Source: Sphingomonas sp.
Lineage (GTDB): Bacteria; Pseudomonadota; Alphaproteobacteria; Sphingomonadales; Sphingomonadaceae
Reading direction: 5' to 3'
Length of the DNA stretch: 64,000 bases
NCBI GenBank assembly: GCA_021732445.1
Contig: JAKFUZ010000026.1
Coordinates: 32,049 to 96,048 of the forward strand
Made by a program: the position numbers and the translations under genes. The notes under the pieces were generated by a model. It was not told where the DNA came from. It saw nothing but the letters and a program-made list of their open reading frames with translations, and did not search any database. Within the stretch, counting starts at the first letter, position 1; each line of letters begins with the position of its first letter. Positions 8,926 through 18,680 of the stretch are shown here, piece by piece.

Positions 8926-9434
8926 TCGAGGTCGCGCTGTCGCTCCAAGGGCCGTGGGCACCCGAAACGGACTGGGAAGCGCTTGCCTGCCGCGCGGTCA
9001 CTGCGGCCATCAACGCCAGCCCGCATGAAGCATGGGCAGCGATGGCGGCAACGGTCGAAATTTCGGTGCGGCTGACCGACGATGAAGAAATCCGCGCGCT
9101 GAACCGCGATTACAGACACAAGGACCAGCCGACCAACGTGCTGTCCTTCCCGATGATCCAGCCCGATTTGCTTGATACCGTCGCGGCAAACAGCGACGAT
9201 GGCGACGTGCTGCTAGGCGACATCGCGCTCGCCTGCGGCGTGTGTGCAGCAGAAGCGGCCGAGCGCGGAATCGACATGACGGCGCACACCTCGCACCTCA
9301 TTGTCCATGGCACGCTGCACTTGCTCGGTTATGACCATGTCGACGAGGCACCGGCCGAGGCGATGGAACAAATTGAGCGTGATGTGCTATCGGCACTTGG
9401 GCTACATGATCCCTATCCGATCAACGAGGACTGA
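8922..9434 (+). CDS. ybeY: Endoribonuclease YbeY
   Basis: Zinc-dependent endoribonuclease for 16S rRNA 3'-end maturation and ribosome quality control. The metal site HLIVHGTLHLLGYDH is intact (H3xH5xH pattern), and NRDYRHKDQPTNVLSFP is the conserved upstream block. The GTG start lies inside the phoH stop (GTGA), so translation is probably coupled. At 170 residues it has the normal length. Confidence 0.95.
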   Translation: MIEVALSLQGPWAPETDWEALACRAVTAAINASPHEAWAAMAATVEISVRLTDDEEIRALNRDYRHKDQPTNVLSFPMIQPDLLDTVAANSDDGDVLLGDIALACGVCAAEAAERGIDMTAHTSHLIVHGTLHLLGYDHVDEAPAEAMEQIERDVLSALGLHDPYPINED

Positions 9435-9443
9435 CAACTCCAG

Positions 9444-10391
9444 ATGGCCGACGGCCCCAGTACCACCGGCAACAGCCCTTTGCAGGGTGATGCCCGCGAC
9501 ACCCAAAACAATTCTGAAGGTGGCATTTGGCGCGCCCTGCGCGCGCTGATTTTCGGCGAGCCCGGCGATGATTCGCTACGCGCGCAGCTCGAAGACGCCA
9601 TCGATGCGCATGAGGACGACCCCGCGCCCGATGCACGCGGTGACCTGACCCCGCTCGAACGCCAGATGGTGCGCAACCTGCTCCATTTCGGCGAGCGCGA
9701 CGCAGGCGATGTCGGCGTGCCGCGCGCCGACATCATCGCGGTCGAGGAACAAACAAGCTTTGCCGATCTCGTCACGCTGTTTGCGGAGGCGGGGCACAGC
9801 CGCCTGCCGGTCTATCGCGAAAAGCTCGATACCATCATCGGCATGGTCCACATCAAAGACGTGTTTGCGATATTGGCGACCGGCGCGCCGCACCCGCCGA
9901 GCATCGCTGATCTCATCCGCGAGCCCTTATATGTGCCCATGTCGCGCGGCGCGCTCGATCTGCTGGCGGATATGCGGCAAAAGCGCGTGCATCTGGCGAT
10001 TGTGCTCGACGAGTATTTCGGCACCGAAGGGCTGGTCACCATTGAGGATCTGATCGAGGAAATCGTCGGCGACATCGAGGATGAGCATGACGATGCGCCG
10101 CAAGCGCTGCTCGTGCCGCTCGAAGATGGCGGGTGGGAAGCCGATGGCCGCGCCGAACTGGAAGATGTCGGCGAGGCAATCGACCCGCGCCTGGCCGAAA
10201 CCGACGAAGATATCGACACGATCGGCGGCCTGGCAGCCGTGCTTGCCGGGCATGTGCCGGCGATTGGTGCCAGCATATCGCATCCCAGCGGCTGGCGGTT
10301 CGAGGTGATTGAAGCCGATCTGAGGCGCGTACAGAAACTCAGGCTGCACCCGCCGCTGCGGCCTGAAAATGCGGAGAGTGACGCGGAGTAA
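9444..10391 (+). CDS. corC: CBS-domain protein, CorC/HlyC (hemolysin) family
   Basis: Cytoplasmic protein with two CBS domains (about residues 85-210) and a C-terminal CorC/HlyC transporter-associated domain (about 225-305), but no N-terminal DUF21 membrane part. It is thus of the short CorC type. Members are linked to Mg/Co efflux. Recognisable segments are GHSRLPVYREKLD and the second-CBS sequence IVLDEYFGTEGLVT. It follows ybeY by nine bases and completes the conserved phoH-ybeY-corC operon. In many relatives lnt follows directly; here three unrelated genes intervene. Confidence 0.92.
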   Translation: MADGPSTTGNSPLQGDARDTQNNSEGGIWRALRALIFGEPGDDSLRAQLEDAIDAHEDDPAPDARGDLTPLERQMVRNLLHFGERDAGDVGVPRADIIAVEEQTSFADLVTLFAEAGHSRLPVYREKLDTIIGMVHIKDVFAILATGAPHPPSIADLIREPLYVPMSRGALDLLADMRQKRVHLAIVLDEYFGTEGLVTIEDLIEEIVGDIEDEHDDAPQALLVPLEDGGWEADGRAELEDVGEAIDPRLAETDEDIDTIGGLAAVLAGHVPAIGASISHPSGWRFEVIEADLRRVQKLRLHPPLRPENAESDAE

Positions 10392-10526
10392 GCGCCGTCG
10401 CCAACGGCCCCCGGCGACCGTAACGACGACGCCCGCCGCCCTGCCCGGCGGCGCCCGGCCAACTGATCTGCCGGGCCTGCGCATTTTTGCGTTGGAACAT
10501 CGCCCCGGCATGGTTAGTTTGGCGCC

Positions 10527-11855
10527 ATGCGCACAAAAATACTGATCGCTCTTGGCATTGCCGTCCTTGCCGGAATTGGCTTGTGGCTATGGGCAAGGCA
10601 GCCTGATGTTGCCCGCCTGACCGTTGCCGATGTCAGCGGCACGCGGCCAACAATAACCGATCCGCGCGACCAGACATTGCCGACAATCAGGGTCGCCAAA
10701 CCCGTTGGCTGGCACCATGGCGCAATGCCCGTTCCGGCTGCCGGGCTGAAAGTGGTGGCCTTTGCCGCAGGGCTTGACCATCCGCGCTGGGTCTATCCTT
10801 TGCCCAATGGCGACGTGCTCGTCGCCGAAACCAATTCGCCGGCGCGCAAGGTCAACAACGTGACGAGCGCGGTCGCGAGCTACCTGCTGAAGCGCGCCGG
10901 CGCCGGAGTACCCTCGGCCAACCGCATCACGCTGCTGCGCGACGCCAATGGCGACGGGGTGGCAGAAAGCCGCTCAGTCCTGATTTCGGGGCTCAACTCG
11001 CCGCTCGGGATGACGATGCTGGGCGACATGCTCTATATCGCCAATACCGATTCATTGGTGCGGGTGCCGTTTGCGGTCGGGCAGACGAAAATCACCGCCC
11101 GGCCGGAAATTGTCGTGCGCTATCCCGGTGGCGGCAATCACTGGGCGCGCAACGTCATCGTCGCGCCCGACGGTAAGCATTTGTACGTCGCGGTCGGCTC
11201 GTCTTCGAACATTGCCGAAGACGGCCTCGACAAGGAAGAGAACCGCGCCTGCATATTGGAGGTCGATCCGGCTGCCAAGTCGTTTCGCGTGTTCGCGTCG
11301 GGCCTGCGCAACCCGCAGGGGCTGGCCTATGAACCGCATAGCGGGCGGCTCTGGACCACCGTTAACGAGCGCGACATGCTCGGCTCAGACCTGGCACCCG
11401 ACTATATGACGTCGGTGCTGCTCGGCGACTTTTTCGGCTGGCCCTATAGCTATTGGGGCGGCTATGTCGACAAGCGGGTGCAACCCGAACGGCCCGACCT
11501 GCTCGAATATACCAAGCGACCCAATTTTGCGCTGGGGCCGCACACCGCCTCGCTTGGCCTCGCTTTTGCGGCAACCGCAAAGCTTGGCGCCCGCTTTGCC
11601 GATGGCGCCTTTGTTGGCCAGCACGGGTCGTGGAACCGGGTGCCAGTGTCGGGATATAAGGTGGTGTTCGTCCCGTTTGCGGCCAGTGGCTTTCCCGCAA
11701 CCGGGGCCAAGCCCGTCGATGTGCTCGGCGGCTTTCTCGATGCGCAGGGCAACGCGCAGGGGCGCCCGGTCGGCGTGGCGGTGGATCGCGCCGGCGGGCT
11801 GCTGGTCGCCGATGACGTCGGTAACACAATCTGGCGGCTGCACAGCGCCGGCTAG
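10527..11855 (+). CDS. PQQ-dependent sugar dehydrogenase-like protein (sorbosone dehydrogenase type)
   Basis: Six-bladed beta-propeller of the soluble glucose/L-sorbosone dehydrogenase family. An N-terminal hydrophobic helix (residues 4-24) serves as signal or anchor, placing the enzyme in the periplasm. Family features include GLDHPRWVYPLPNGDVLVAE, RNVIVAPDGKHLYVAVGS, SGLRNPQGLAYEP and VGQHGSWNR. Other members oxidise sugars or aldoses with pyrroloquinoline quinone. No PQQ synthesis genes lie in the window, and substrate and cofactor use are inferred from the family. It lies between corC and lnt. Confidence 0.85.
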   Translation: MRTKILIALGIAVLAGIGLWLWARQPDVARLTVADVSGTRPTITDPRDQTLPTIRVAKPVGWHHGAMPVPAAGLKVVAFAAGLDHPRWVYPLPNGDVLVAETNSPARKVNNVTSAVASYLLKRAGAGVPSANRITLLRDANGDGVAESRSVLISGLNSPLGMTMLGDMLYIANTDSLVRVPFAVGQTKITARPEIVVRYPGGGNHWARNVIVAPDGKHLYVAVGSSSNIAEDGLDKEENRACILEVDPAAKSFRVFASGLRNPQGLAYEPHSGRLWTTVNERDMLGSDLAPDYMTSVLLGDFFGWPYSYWGGYVDKRVQPERPDLLEYTKRPNFALGPHTASLGLAFAATAKLGARFADGAFVGQHGSWNRVPVSGYKVVFVPFAASGFPATGAKPVDVLGGFLDAQGNAQGRPVGVAVDRAGGLLVADDVGNTIWRLHSAG

Positions 11856-11950
11856 CCGCGGCTGAGGCATCAGTGGCCGACAGGCGTCATGGCCCGTGCG
11901 CAGGCCCAAAAATCTGGTCAGATAAGGTTTGCGGGTAACACTTAGTTTTC

Positions 11951-11978
11951 TTGCATCTCGCGCATAATCGGCTATTCT
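11951..11978 (+). promoter_or_regulatory. Candidate sigma70-type promoter
   Basis: TTGCAT (11951-11956), a 16-base spacer and TATTCT (11973-11978), 39 bases before the ATG of the winged-helix gene at 12018. The match is reasonable but not perfect; called by eye. Confidence 0.4.
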
Positions 11979-12017
11979 TTTACCCAATGCGGGTACGCCA
12001 AAGCGGAAGGCTCGATT

Positions 12018-12503
12018 ATGACCATGCGCGTCGTCACCCATCCTGACCAGTTCATGCCAAATTGGCGGATTATCATGTTCAGCATGGGCAAGCTCCTTTT
12101 GTCGATGCAGGATTCGATGGCGCGCCGATCGGGAATGACACCGAATGAACTGCTGATTTACGTAACGGTCAATGTTGCCAACACCCAAAAGCTGATGCGA
12201 GAGCGGTCGATTCCGCGTGAATTTTTTGCAACAAGCGTGCTGCCGCGCGAATGGGTGGTGCCGATTTCCCGCAACGCGATTGCCTCGGCCACCGGGCTCC
12301 CGCGCGAGACCGTGCGGCGCCAGGTCGGCAAGATGATCGAGCAAGGCCTGCTTGTCGAGGATCCGCGCGGTGGCGTGACCCCGCCCGTCGGCGTTTTGCA
12401 AAACCTCGCGGTGGCGTCGATTGTGGAAACGCTGGTCAGTGAATTTGCACGCGCCGCCGACGCGATGATGCGGGTTGGCGTGCTTGAGGCCAAGCTGGAA
12501 TAA
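12018..12503 (+). CDS. Winged-helix (Crp-like) transcriptional regulator
   Basis: A 161-residue protein with a helix-turn-helix at about residues 88-118 (SRNAIASATGLPRETVRRQV followed by a wing-like GLLVED segment), which fits the Crp/MarR-like winged helix. There is no cyclic-nucleotide domain in front; the first 85 residues are helical and unassigned. The target is unknown. It is convergent with the VOC gene (stops eight bases apart). In relatives a regulator often sits near lnt-metK, but this is not the usual XRE type. Confidence 0.7.
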   Translation: MTMRVVTHPDQFMPNWRIIMFSMGKLLLSMQDSMARRSGMTPNELLIYVTVNVANTQKLMRERSIPREFFATSVLPREWVVPISRNAIASATGLPRETVRRQVGKMIEQGLLVEDPRGGVTPPVGVLQNLAVASIVETLVSEFARAADAMMRVGVLEAKLE

Positions 12504-12511
12504 GCCGCCGT

Positions 12512-12931
12512 TCAGCCAGTTGCGAACAGCATAGAATCATCGGCAAAGGCCTTGAATTCAAGCGCATTGCCGCTTGGGTCGCGGAAAAACATCGTGGCCT
12601 GCTCGCCCGGCAGCCCCTTGAACCGGATGTGCGGCGCGATGCCGAACGACACGCCTGCGCCCACGATCCGGTCGGCCAGCGCCTGCCAGTCGGCCATCGT
12701 CAGCACCACGCCAAAATGGGGGACGGGCACGGCATGGCCATCCACCGCATTTTCAACGGCAATGGCGCGGGCCAATGGATCAAGATGCGCCACAATCTGG
12801 TGTCCGAACAGGTCGAAATCGACCCATTCCGCGCTGCTGCGCCCTTCCGCACACCCAAGCACGCCACCGTAAAAGCTGCGCGCGGCGCCAAGATCATGAA
12901 CCGGAAAGGCAAGATGGAAGGGGCGAATCAT
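12512..12931 (-). CDS. VOC-family (glyoxalase-like) protein
   Basis: A 139-residue vicinal-oxygen-chelate protein with paired beta-alpha-beta-beta-beta units. [20 protein letters not shown] at the start carries a likely metal His, and [16 protein letters not shown] at the end carries the typical Glu. Members are glyoxalases, dioxygenases or resistance proteins; this short single-domain form does not reveal a substrate. The frame is open further upstream, but ATG 12931 gives the canonical VOC N-terminus. It is divergent from lnt. Confidence 0.85.
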   Translation of the reverse strand: MIRPFHLAFPVHDLGAARSFYGGVLGCAEGRSSAEWVDFDLFGHQIVAHLDPLARAIAVENAVDGHAVPVPHFGVVLTMADWQALADRIVGAGVSFGIAPHIRFKGLPGEQATMFFRDPSGNALEFKAFADDSMLFATG

Positions 12932-12997
12932 CGGGTGAGCCTTATGTCGTGTCGCATGATGTTGCGCCTTGGGCGGTTCCGGGCAATAGCCACGCGG

Positions 12998-14572
12998 ATG
13001 ACTGGCCGCCGCCCCGCATTGTTGTCGCTGTTGCTCGGCGCGGGCGCCGCGCTTGGCTTTGCGCCGCTCGACTGGTGGCCGGCGGCACTGGTCTGTTTTG
13101 GCCTGTGGATGGCCCTGGTGCACGCAGCGCCCAGTGCGCGGGCCGCGCTGTGGCGCGGGTGGCTGTTCGGCATTGCTCATTTCACGGTCGCAAACATCTG
13201 GATTCAAAAGGCCTTTACCTATCAAGACGCGATGCCGGCGGTGCTCGGCTATCCCGCTGTGGTGCTGCTCGCCGGGTATCTGGCCGCCTATCCGGCGCTG
13301 GCCGCCGGCGCTGCGTGGCGGCTGGCGGTGCCCCACCGGGCTGGCAAGGCGCGGGCAGCGCTCGACGGCAGCTTTGTCCTCACCTTTGCCGCCGGCTGGA
13401 TGGTCAGCGAATGGCTGCGGGCGACGCTGCTCACTGGCTATGCCTGGGATCCGGTCGCCGCGATTTGGCTGCCGCTGATCGGCGTTGCGCGCAGTGCGGC
13501 CTGGATTGGCACCTATGCACTGTCGGGGCTGACGATGCTGGTCGCCGGGTCGCTAGTGCTGCTCGTCCGTCGGCAATGGCGCCTTGCAGCGCCTGTGCTG
13601 GCAGGCATGGCGGCGCTGGCCGTGACGGGCATGATGGCCCCGCCAGCCCGGCCCGCGCCAACCGCGGCGGCCCCCCGGCTGCGCCTCATCCAGCCCAATC
13701 TCGACCAAGAGCAGCGGCCGCGCGACGACTATGCCGAGGCCAATCTGGCGGCGATTGAAGCGCATATGGGCACGCCCGGCGCGGCTGCCCGGCTCATCAT
13801 ATGGCCCGAAGGAGCGCTGCGCTTCTTCATCGAGCAAGGCTATCCGCCGGCATGGTATGGCCGGGGCAAGCCGGCCGCCGTGCTTGGCCGCATCGCCTCC
13901 CGCCTCGGCCCCGATGATATCGTGCTGACCGGCGGCAACGGGCTGCAGTTTCGCGCTGACAATACGCTCGAAACCGCGACCAACTCGATATTCGCAATCG
14001 ACGCGCACGGGCGCATTCTCGCGCGTTATGACAAGGCGCATCTGGTGCCCTGGGGCGAATATCTCCCGGCCCGCCCGATCCTGTCGGCACTTGGCCTGTC
14101 GCGGCTGGTGCCGGGCGATACCGATTTCAAACCCGGCCCGGGCCCTGCCGCTGCCCGGCTGCCGGGGTTCGGCGATATTGGCATGGCCATTTGCTACGAA
14201 ATCATCTTTTCGGGTCAGGTGGTGGACCGCGCGCACCGCCCGGCGCTGATCGTTAACCCCTCCAATGATAGCTGGTATGGCCCGTCCGGCCCGGTGCAGC
14301 ATCTCGCCATGGCCCGGCTGCGCGCGATTGAGGAAGGCCTGCCGGTGGTGCGGGCCACGCCTACCGGCGTGTCTGCCATTGTCGATGCCCATGGGACGGT
14401 GCTGGCGCAGATTGGCGCGGAGCGGGCAGGCGCCATCGAGCTGACTATGCCCCCGCCGCTTGCGCCCACCCTGTTTTCGCGCATGGGCAATACCATGGCC
14501 GCGCTTGTCGCCACGCTGCTGCTTGCACTGGCCTTGGCGATGCGCCGGCGTGCGGGCCAGTTGCACATATAA
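12998..14572 (+). CDS. lnt: Apolipoprotein N-acyltransferase
   Basis: Inner-membrane enzyme that adds the third acyl chain to lipoproteins. The N-terminal half has about six membrane helices; the periplasmic nitrilase domain carries the Glu ([11 protein letters not shown]), Lys ([14 protein letters not shown]) and Cys (ICYEIIF) triad. A final membrane helix closes the protein. In-frame ATGs at 12944, 12956 and 12998 are possible. 12998 gives 524 residues and leaves promoter space from the divergent VOC gene, but no start has a clear ribosome-binding site. Its stop codon is part of a perfect inverted repeat in front of metK. Confidence 0.93.
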   Translation: MTGRRPALLSLLLGAGAALGFAPLDWWPAALVCFGLWMALVHAAPSARAALWRGWLFGIAHFTVANIWIQKAFTYQDAMPAVLGYPAVVLLAGYLAAYPALAAGAAWRLAVPHRAGKARAALDGSFVLTFAAGWMVSEWLRATLLTGYAWDPVAAIWLPLIGVARSAAWIGTYALSGLTMLVAGSLVLLVRRQWRLAAPVLAGMAALAVTGMMAPPARPAPTAAAPRLRLIQPNLDQEQRPRDDYAEANLAAIEAHMGTPGAAARLIIWPEGALRFFIEQGYPPAWYGRGKPAAVLGRIASRLGPDDIVLTGGNGLQFRADNTLETATNSIFAIDAHGRILARYDKAHLVPWGEYLPARPILSALGLSRLVPGDTDFKPGPGPAAARLPGFGDIGMAICYEIIFSGQVVDRAHRPALIVNPSNDSWYGPSGPVQHLAMARLRAIEEGLPVVRATPTGVSAIVDAHGTVLAQIGAERAGAIELTMPPPLAPTLFSRMGNTMAALVATLLLALALAMRRRAGQLHI

Positions 14573-14590
14573 CAAATTCTTTATATGTGC
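14563..14590. promoter_or_regulatory. Perfect inverted repeat between lnt and metK
   Basis: GCACATATAA (14563-14572), an eight-base loop, then TTATATGTGC (14581-14590). The arms are exact complements and AT-rich in a GC-rich context. The left arm includes the lnt stop, and the repeat ends 48 bases before the metK start. It could be an operator, a promoter element or a weak stem-loop; there is no T-run, so an intrinsic terminator is unlikely. Confidence 0.6.
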
Positions 14591-14638
14591 CGCTTGCACC
14601 ACCATGCGGCCCAAACCCCGCCAGCGAGAGAGAATTCC

Positions 14639-15856
<1,218 letters not shown>

Positions 15857-15986
15857 AGGCTCAGGAATTGCTAAAAAATCGCCAAGCGTAATGTTTTTTG
15901 GCCATTATCGGGCGCTCACTGACGGGCGACGTCGTTTTGCGCACGGGTGTGTTGTCTATACAAATCACTCGTGATACGTGACATTC

Positions 15987-17114
15987 ATGTCGCTTCACCG
16001 ACGCCTTGTATCCAGCCGCTGGCGCCGCTGGTCATCCGCCAGCGCAGGCGGCTTGCTGCTCCTGGTGTCCGCCGCCGCCCCGGCACAGCAATATCGCCCC
16101 TCCTTCCACCCCGAGGTGTTGAAAGGGCCGCCGGCTGGCCCGCCCAACGACGTGCTGGTGCTTGGCACTGGCCACTTGTCCGCGCTTTCTGAAACGCCAA
16201 CCCCGGCAATGCTCGCGCCCTTGCTTGATCGGCTGGCTTCGTGGGGGCCCACAGCCATAGCGACCGAAGATCTTTCGGGCCTTCAATGCGACAGCCTGCG
16301 CCGTTACCCGGCGCGATATGCCGAGACTGTGGCGGCATATTGCCCCGACCCGGCGCCTGCCGGTCGAGCAACCGGCCTGGATGTTCCCGCTGCCAATGCT
16401 GAAGCGGAGCGACTCCTCGCTAATTGGCCGACCGTGCCATCGCCCGCGCAACGACGTCATCTGGCGGCAGTTTTTCTGGCGGCGGGAGAACCCGGATCGG
16501 CGCTGGTGCAATGGTTAAGCCTGGCGCCGGCCGAACGCCGCCGCGGCGACGGGCTGAACGATGAACTGGTCGACCTGCTCGCCAGAGCCGAACGTCGCCG
16601 TAACGAAACAAATTTGGTGTCGGCCGTGCTCGCGGCGCGGCTGGGCCTGCAGCGGCTCTGGAGCGTCGACGATCATTCTGCCGATGCGCCAGACAGCACC
16701 GACCCGGCGGAGCGCAAGGCCGCCGGCGATGCAATCGCTCGCGCCTGGGACAATCCAGCCACCCGTGCCCGGCAGGCCGAAGACGCGCTATTGGCCAAAA
16801 ACCTCGCGCAGCCCGGTGGCATCCTGAATATGTATCGTGCCTACAACGCCCCGGGCGCGCCGGCGCTGGCGTACCGGTCAGACTTTGGCGCGGCGCTGGT
16901 CGAGCCCTCTCCGCAACGGTTCGGACGGCAATATGTGGGCTATTGGGAGACCCGGAACCTGCGCATGGTGGCGAACATACGTGACGTGCTCGGCCGATAT
17001 CCCGGAATGCGGCTGCTGGCGATCGTGGGTGCCTCCCATAAAGGCTATTACGAAGCGTATCTCAATCAGATGCACGACGTTCGGCTAGTCAACGCCAGCG
17101 CCATTCTTCGCTGA
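15987..17114 (+). CDS. DUF5694-like exported protein
   Basis: A 375-residue protein with a basic N-terminus and hydrophobic stretch ending in SAAAPAQQ, a plausible signal peptide (cut near residue 35). The mature part begins with NDVLVLGTGHLS and GPTAIATEDLSG and ends with YWETRNLRMVANIRDVL and LAIVGASHKGYYEAYL. These fit the TraB/ChaN-like DUF5694 family, in which an N-terminal GTxH and a C-terminal GxxH may form a metal site. The function is unknown. A GTG at 15978 is an alternative start. It separates metK from trmB. Confidence 0.6.
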   Translation: MSLHRRLVSSRWRRWSSASAGGLLLLVSAAAPAQQYRPSFHPEVLKGPPAGPPNDVLVLGTGHLSALSETPTPAMLAPLLDRLASWGPTAIATEDLSGLQCDSLRRYPARYAETVAAYCPDPAPAGRATGLDVPAANAEAERLLANWPTVPSPAQRRHLAAVFLAAGEPGSALVQWLSLAPAERRRGDGLNDELVDLLARAERRRNETNLVSAVLAARLGLQRLWSVDDHSADAPDSTDPAERKAAGDAIARAWDNPATRARQAEDALLAKNLAQPGGILNMYRAYNAPGAPALAYRSDFGAALVEPSPQRFGRQYVGYWETRNLRMVANIRDVLGRYPGMRLLAIVGASHKGYYEAYLNQMHDVRLVNASAILR

Positions 17115-17224
17115 TGGTTAGCGAAGCTGCGGCATTGAGCGGTTGCCTGCGCCACCGCCGCAGTCGATAAATGCGCCATGGCTGGCCATTGGCAATGCGG
17201 CCCGCCCGCTCTATCAGCCCGCCG

Positions 17225-17905
17225 ATGAATGACCCCGCCACCATCCGCCGGCTTTATGGCCGGCGCGCCGGGCACAAGCTGCGCACCGGGCAAGCCGCGT
17301 TGCTGGAAGACCTGCTGCCGCGCCTCGTCGTGCCTGATGAAGGCCTGCTCGACGCGACGCGGCTGTTCGGCGGCCCGCGCCCGATGGAAGTCGAAATCGG
17401 CTTTGGCGCGGGCGAGCATCTGGCGGAGCAGGCCTCCGCCCGGCCGGGCACCGGGTTTATCGGCTGCGAGCCGTTTCTGAACGGCATGGTCGGCGCGCTT
17501 GGCCATGTTCGCGACAAGGCGCTGGCCAATGTCCGGCTCCATATGGGCGATGCGCTGACCGTGCTGGAGCGCTTGCCGGATGCGGCACTGGAGCGCGTTT
17601 ATCTGCTCCACCCAGACCCGTGGCCCAAGGCACGCCATGCCAAACGGCGCATGGTCAACAACGGCCCGCTTGACCTGATCGCCGCGAAACTGAAACCCTG
17701 CGGCGAGTTCCGGCTGGGCACCGATGACCCGACCTATTGCCGCTGGGCGATGATGGTGATGAACGCCCGGCGGGATTTCACCTGGCAGGCATCAGCCGCG
17801 CAGGATTTTCTGGTGCGGCCCCCCGACTGGCCCGAAACACGGTATGAACGCAAAGCTCGCCGGAAGGGGCATGAGGTGTGGTATTTCCGCTGGAGGCGTA
17901 TTTAG
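17225..17905 (+). CDS. trmB: tRNA (guanine-N7-)-methyltransferase
   Basis: Methylates G46 of tRNA using S-adenosylmethionine. The SAM-binding motif is EIGFGAGEHLAEQA, followed by FIGCEPFLNGM, VYLLHPDPWPKARH (the family's catalytic Asp-Pro-Trp-Pro block) and the C-terminal TRYERKARRKGHEVWYF, all characteristic of TrmB. The ORF opens at 17171, but ATG 17225 gives the standard 226 residues. It is the end of the lnt-metK-trmB group. Confidence 0.96.
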   Translation: MNDPATIRRLYGRRAGHKLRTGQAALLEDLLPRLVVPDEGLLDATRLFGGPRPMEVEIGFGAGEHLAEQASARPGTGFIGCEPFLNGMVGALGHVRDKALANVRLHMGDALTVLERLPDAALERVYLLHPDPWPKARHAKRRMVNNGPLDLIAAKLKPCGEFRLGTDDPTYCRWAMMVMNARRDFTWQASAAQDFLVRPPDWPETRYERKARRKGHEVWYFRWRRI

Positions 17906-18037
17906 GGGTACCTCTGACGTAGAATTATTGCATTATTTCAACATTTTATCTACGCTACAGTTTTCATCCCTTGGCAGCAATTTCCGCCCCCGTGATTGCT
18001 GCGTGATGGCTGGTCCGTGATGTTGGGAGACCAGATT

Positions 18038-18214
18038 ATGGCGAGCGGAAAGATTGCAAAACAGTCGGTCGATGCCCTGATTTCAAGTCGGCATGCCGGC
18101 TGGCTCTGGGACAATGGTATCAAGGGTTTCGGTGCCCCGGTTACGAAGCCGGGGGCCGTGCCCTTCATCCTGCAATTCCGGACGAGCGGGCGCGCAGCAC
18201 GCACGCGCAGATAA
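18038..18214 (+). pseudogene. N-terminal fragment of a tyrosine-type integrase
   Basis: 58 codons beginning MASGKIAKQSVDAL, with GWLWDNGIKGFGAPV and FILQFRTSGRAARTRR, the arm-type DNA-binding N-terminus of phage/island integrases. It stops after RTRR, where the full proteins continue for about 300 residues, so the catalytic domain is gone. The preceding 130 bases (17906-18037) are AT-rich and contain no gene. It is immediately followed by a second, unrelated recombinase fragment, and both lie at the 3' end of tRNA-Ser. Confidence 0.7.
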
Positions 18215-18607
18215 TCCATTGGAAGCAACGGCTCACGGGCCGATGCAGACCGCGCGTCGGCAATTCTCGAAAGTGCGGGCCAGAAGGCGATCACCGCGCC
18301 CATGCTCGCTAGGTTCGCGCAGACCGCTCGCCAGCGGATGCACCTGCCCGGCGGTGGCTATCGCCGCGACCATTGCCGCGCGCTGGCGCAACGGGGGAGC
18401 TCCATCAGAGCGATGGTCCGCATCATGGGCTCCAAGAGCAACCTGTTGCGGCTGCTCGCCGCCAACGGCGTAGCGGCGGCGGCCGGGGGAGTGCCCGGCA
18501 GTGTTCTGAAGTGGCGGAGCGGGAGGGATTCGAACCCTCGATACGGTTTTGCCGTATACTCACTTTCCAGGCGAGCGCCTTCGACCACTCGGCCACCGCT
18601 CCGCATG
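18215..18607 (+). pseudogene. C-terminal remnant of a site-specific recombinase running into tRNA-Ser
   Basis: The frame encodes ITAPMLARFAQTARQRM, GGGYRRDHCRALAQRG and RIMGSKSNLLRLLAANG, typical of the C-terminal end of large recombinases found beside tRNA-Ser in alphaproteobacteria. It then continues as GRDSNPRYGFAVYSLSRRAP, which is simply the antisense of the tRNA gene. There is no N-terminal catalytic domain and no start. This arrangement marks the recombinase end of an old attachment site. Confidence 0.6.
18512..18602 (-). tRNA. tRNA-Ser (anticodon GGA)
   Basis: Read on the minus strand: acceptor GGAGCGG pairs with CCGCTCC and ends in an encoded CCA. The anticodon stem is CTCGC/GTGAG with loop CTGGAAA (anticodon GGA). 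A long variable arm (TACGG...CCGTA) typical of serine tRNAs precedes the T-arm with GGTTCGAATCC. It is 91 bases including CCA. Its 3' end faces the recombinase remnants. Confidence 0.95.
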
Positions 18608-18680
18608 CACTGGAAGGGGGCGACCCGTACCCAAGCAGGCGGGCTTTCGCAAGCACTGTCGCCATGGCATGGTGCGCGGC

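Noticed and set aside
14573..14638. SAM riboswitch in front of metK
   Set aside because: Only 66 bases separate lnt and metK, and apart from the simple inverted repeat I see no SAM-I, SAM-II or SAM/SAH conserved core.
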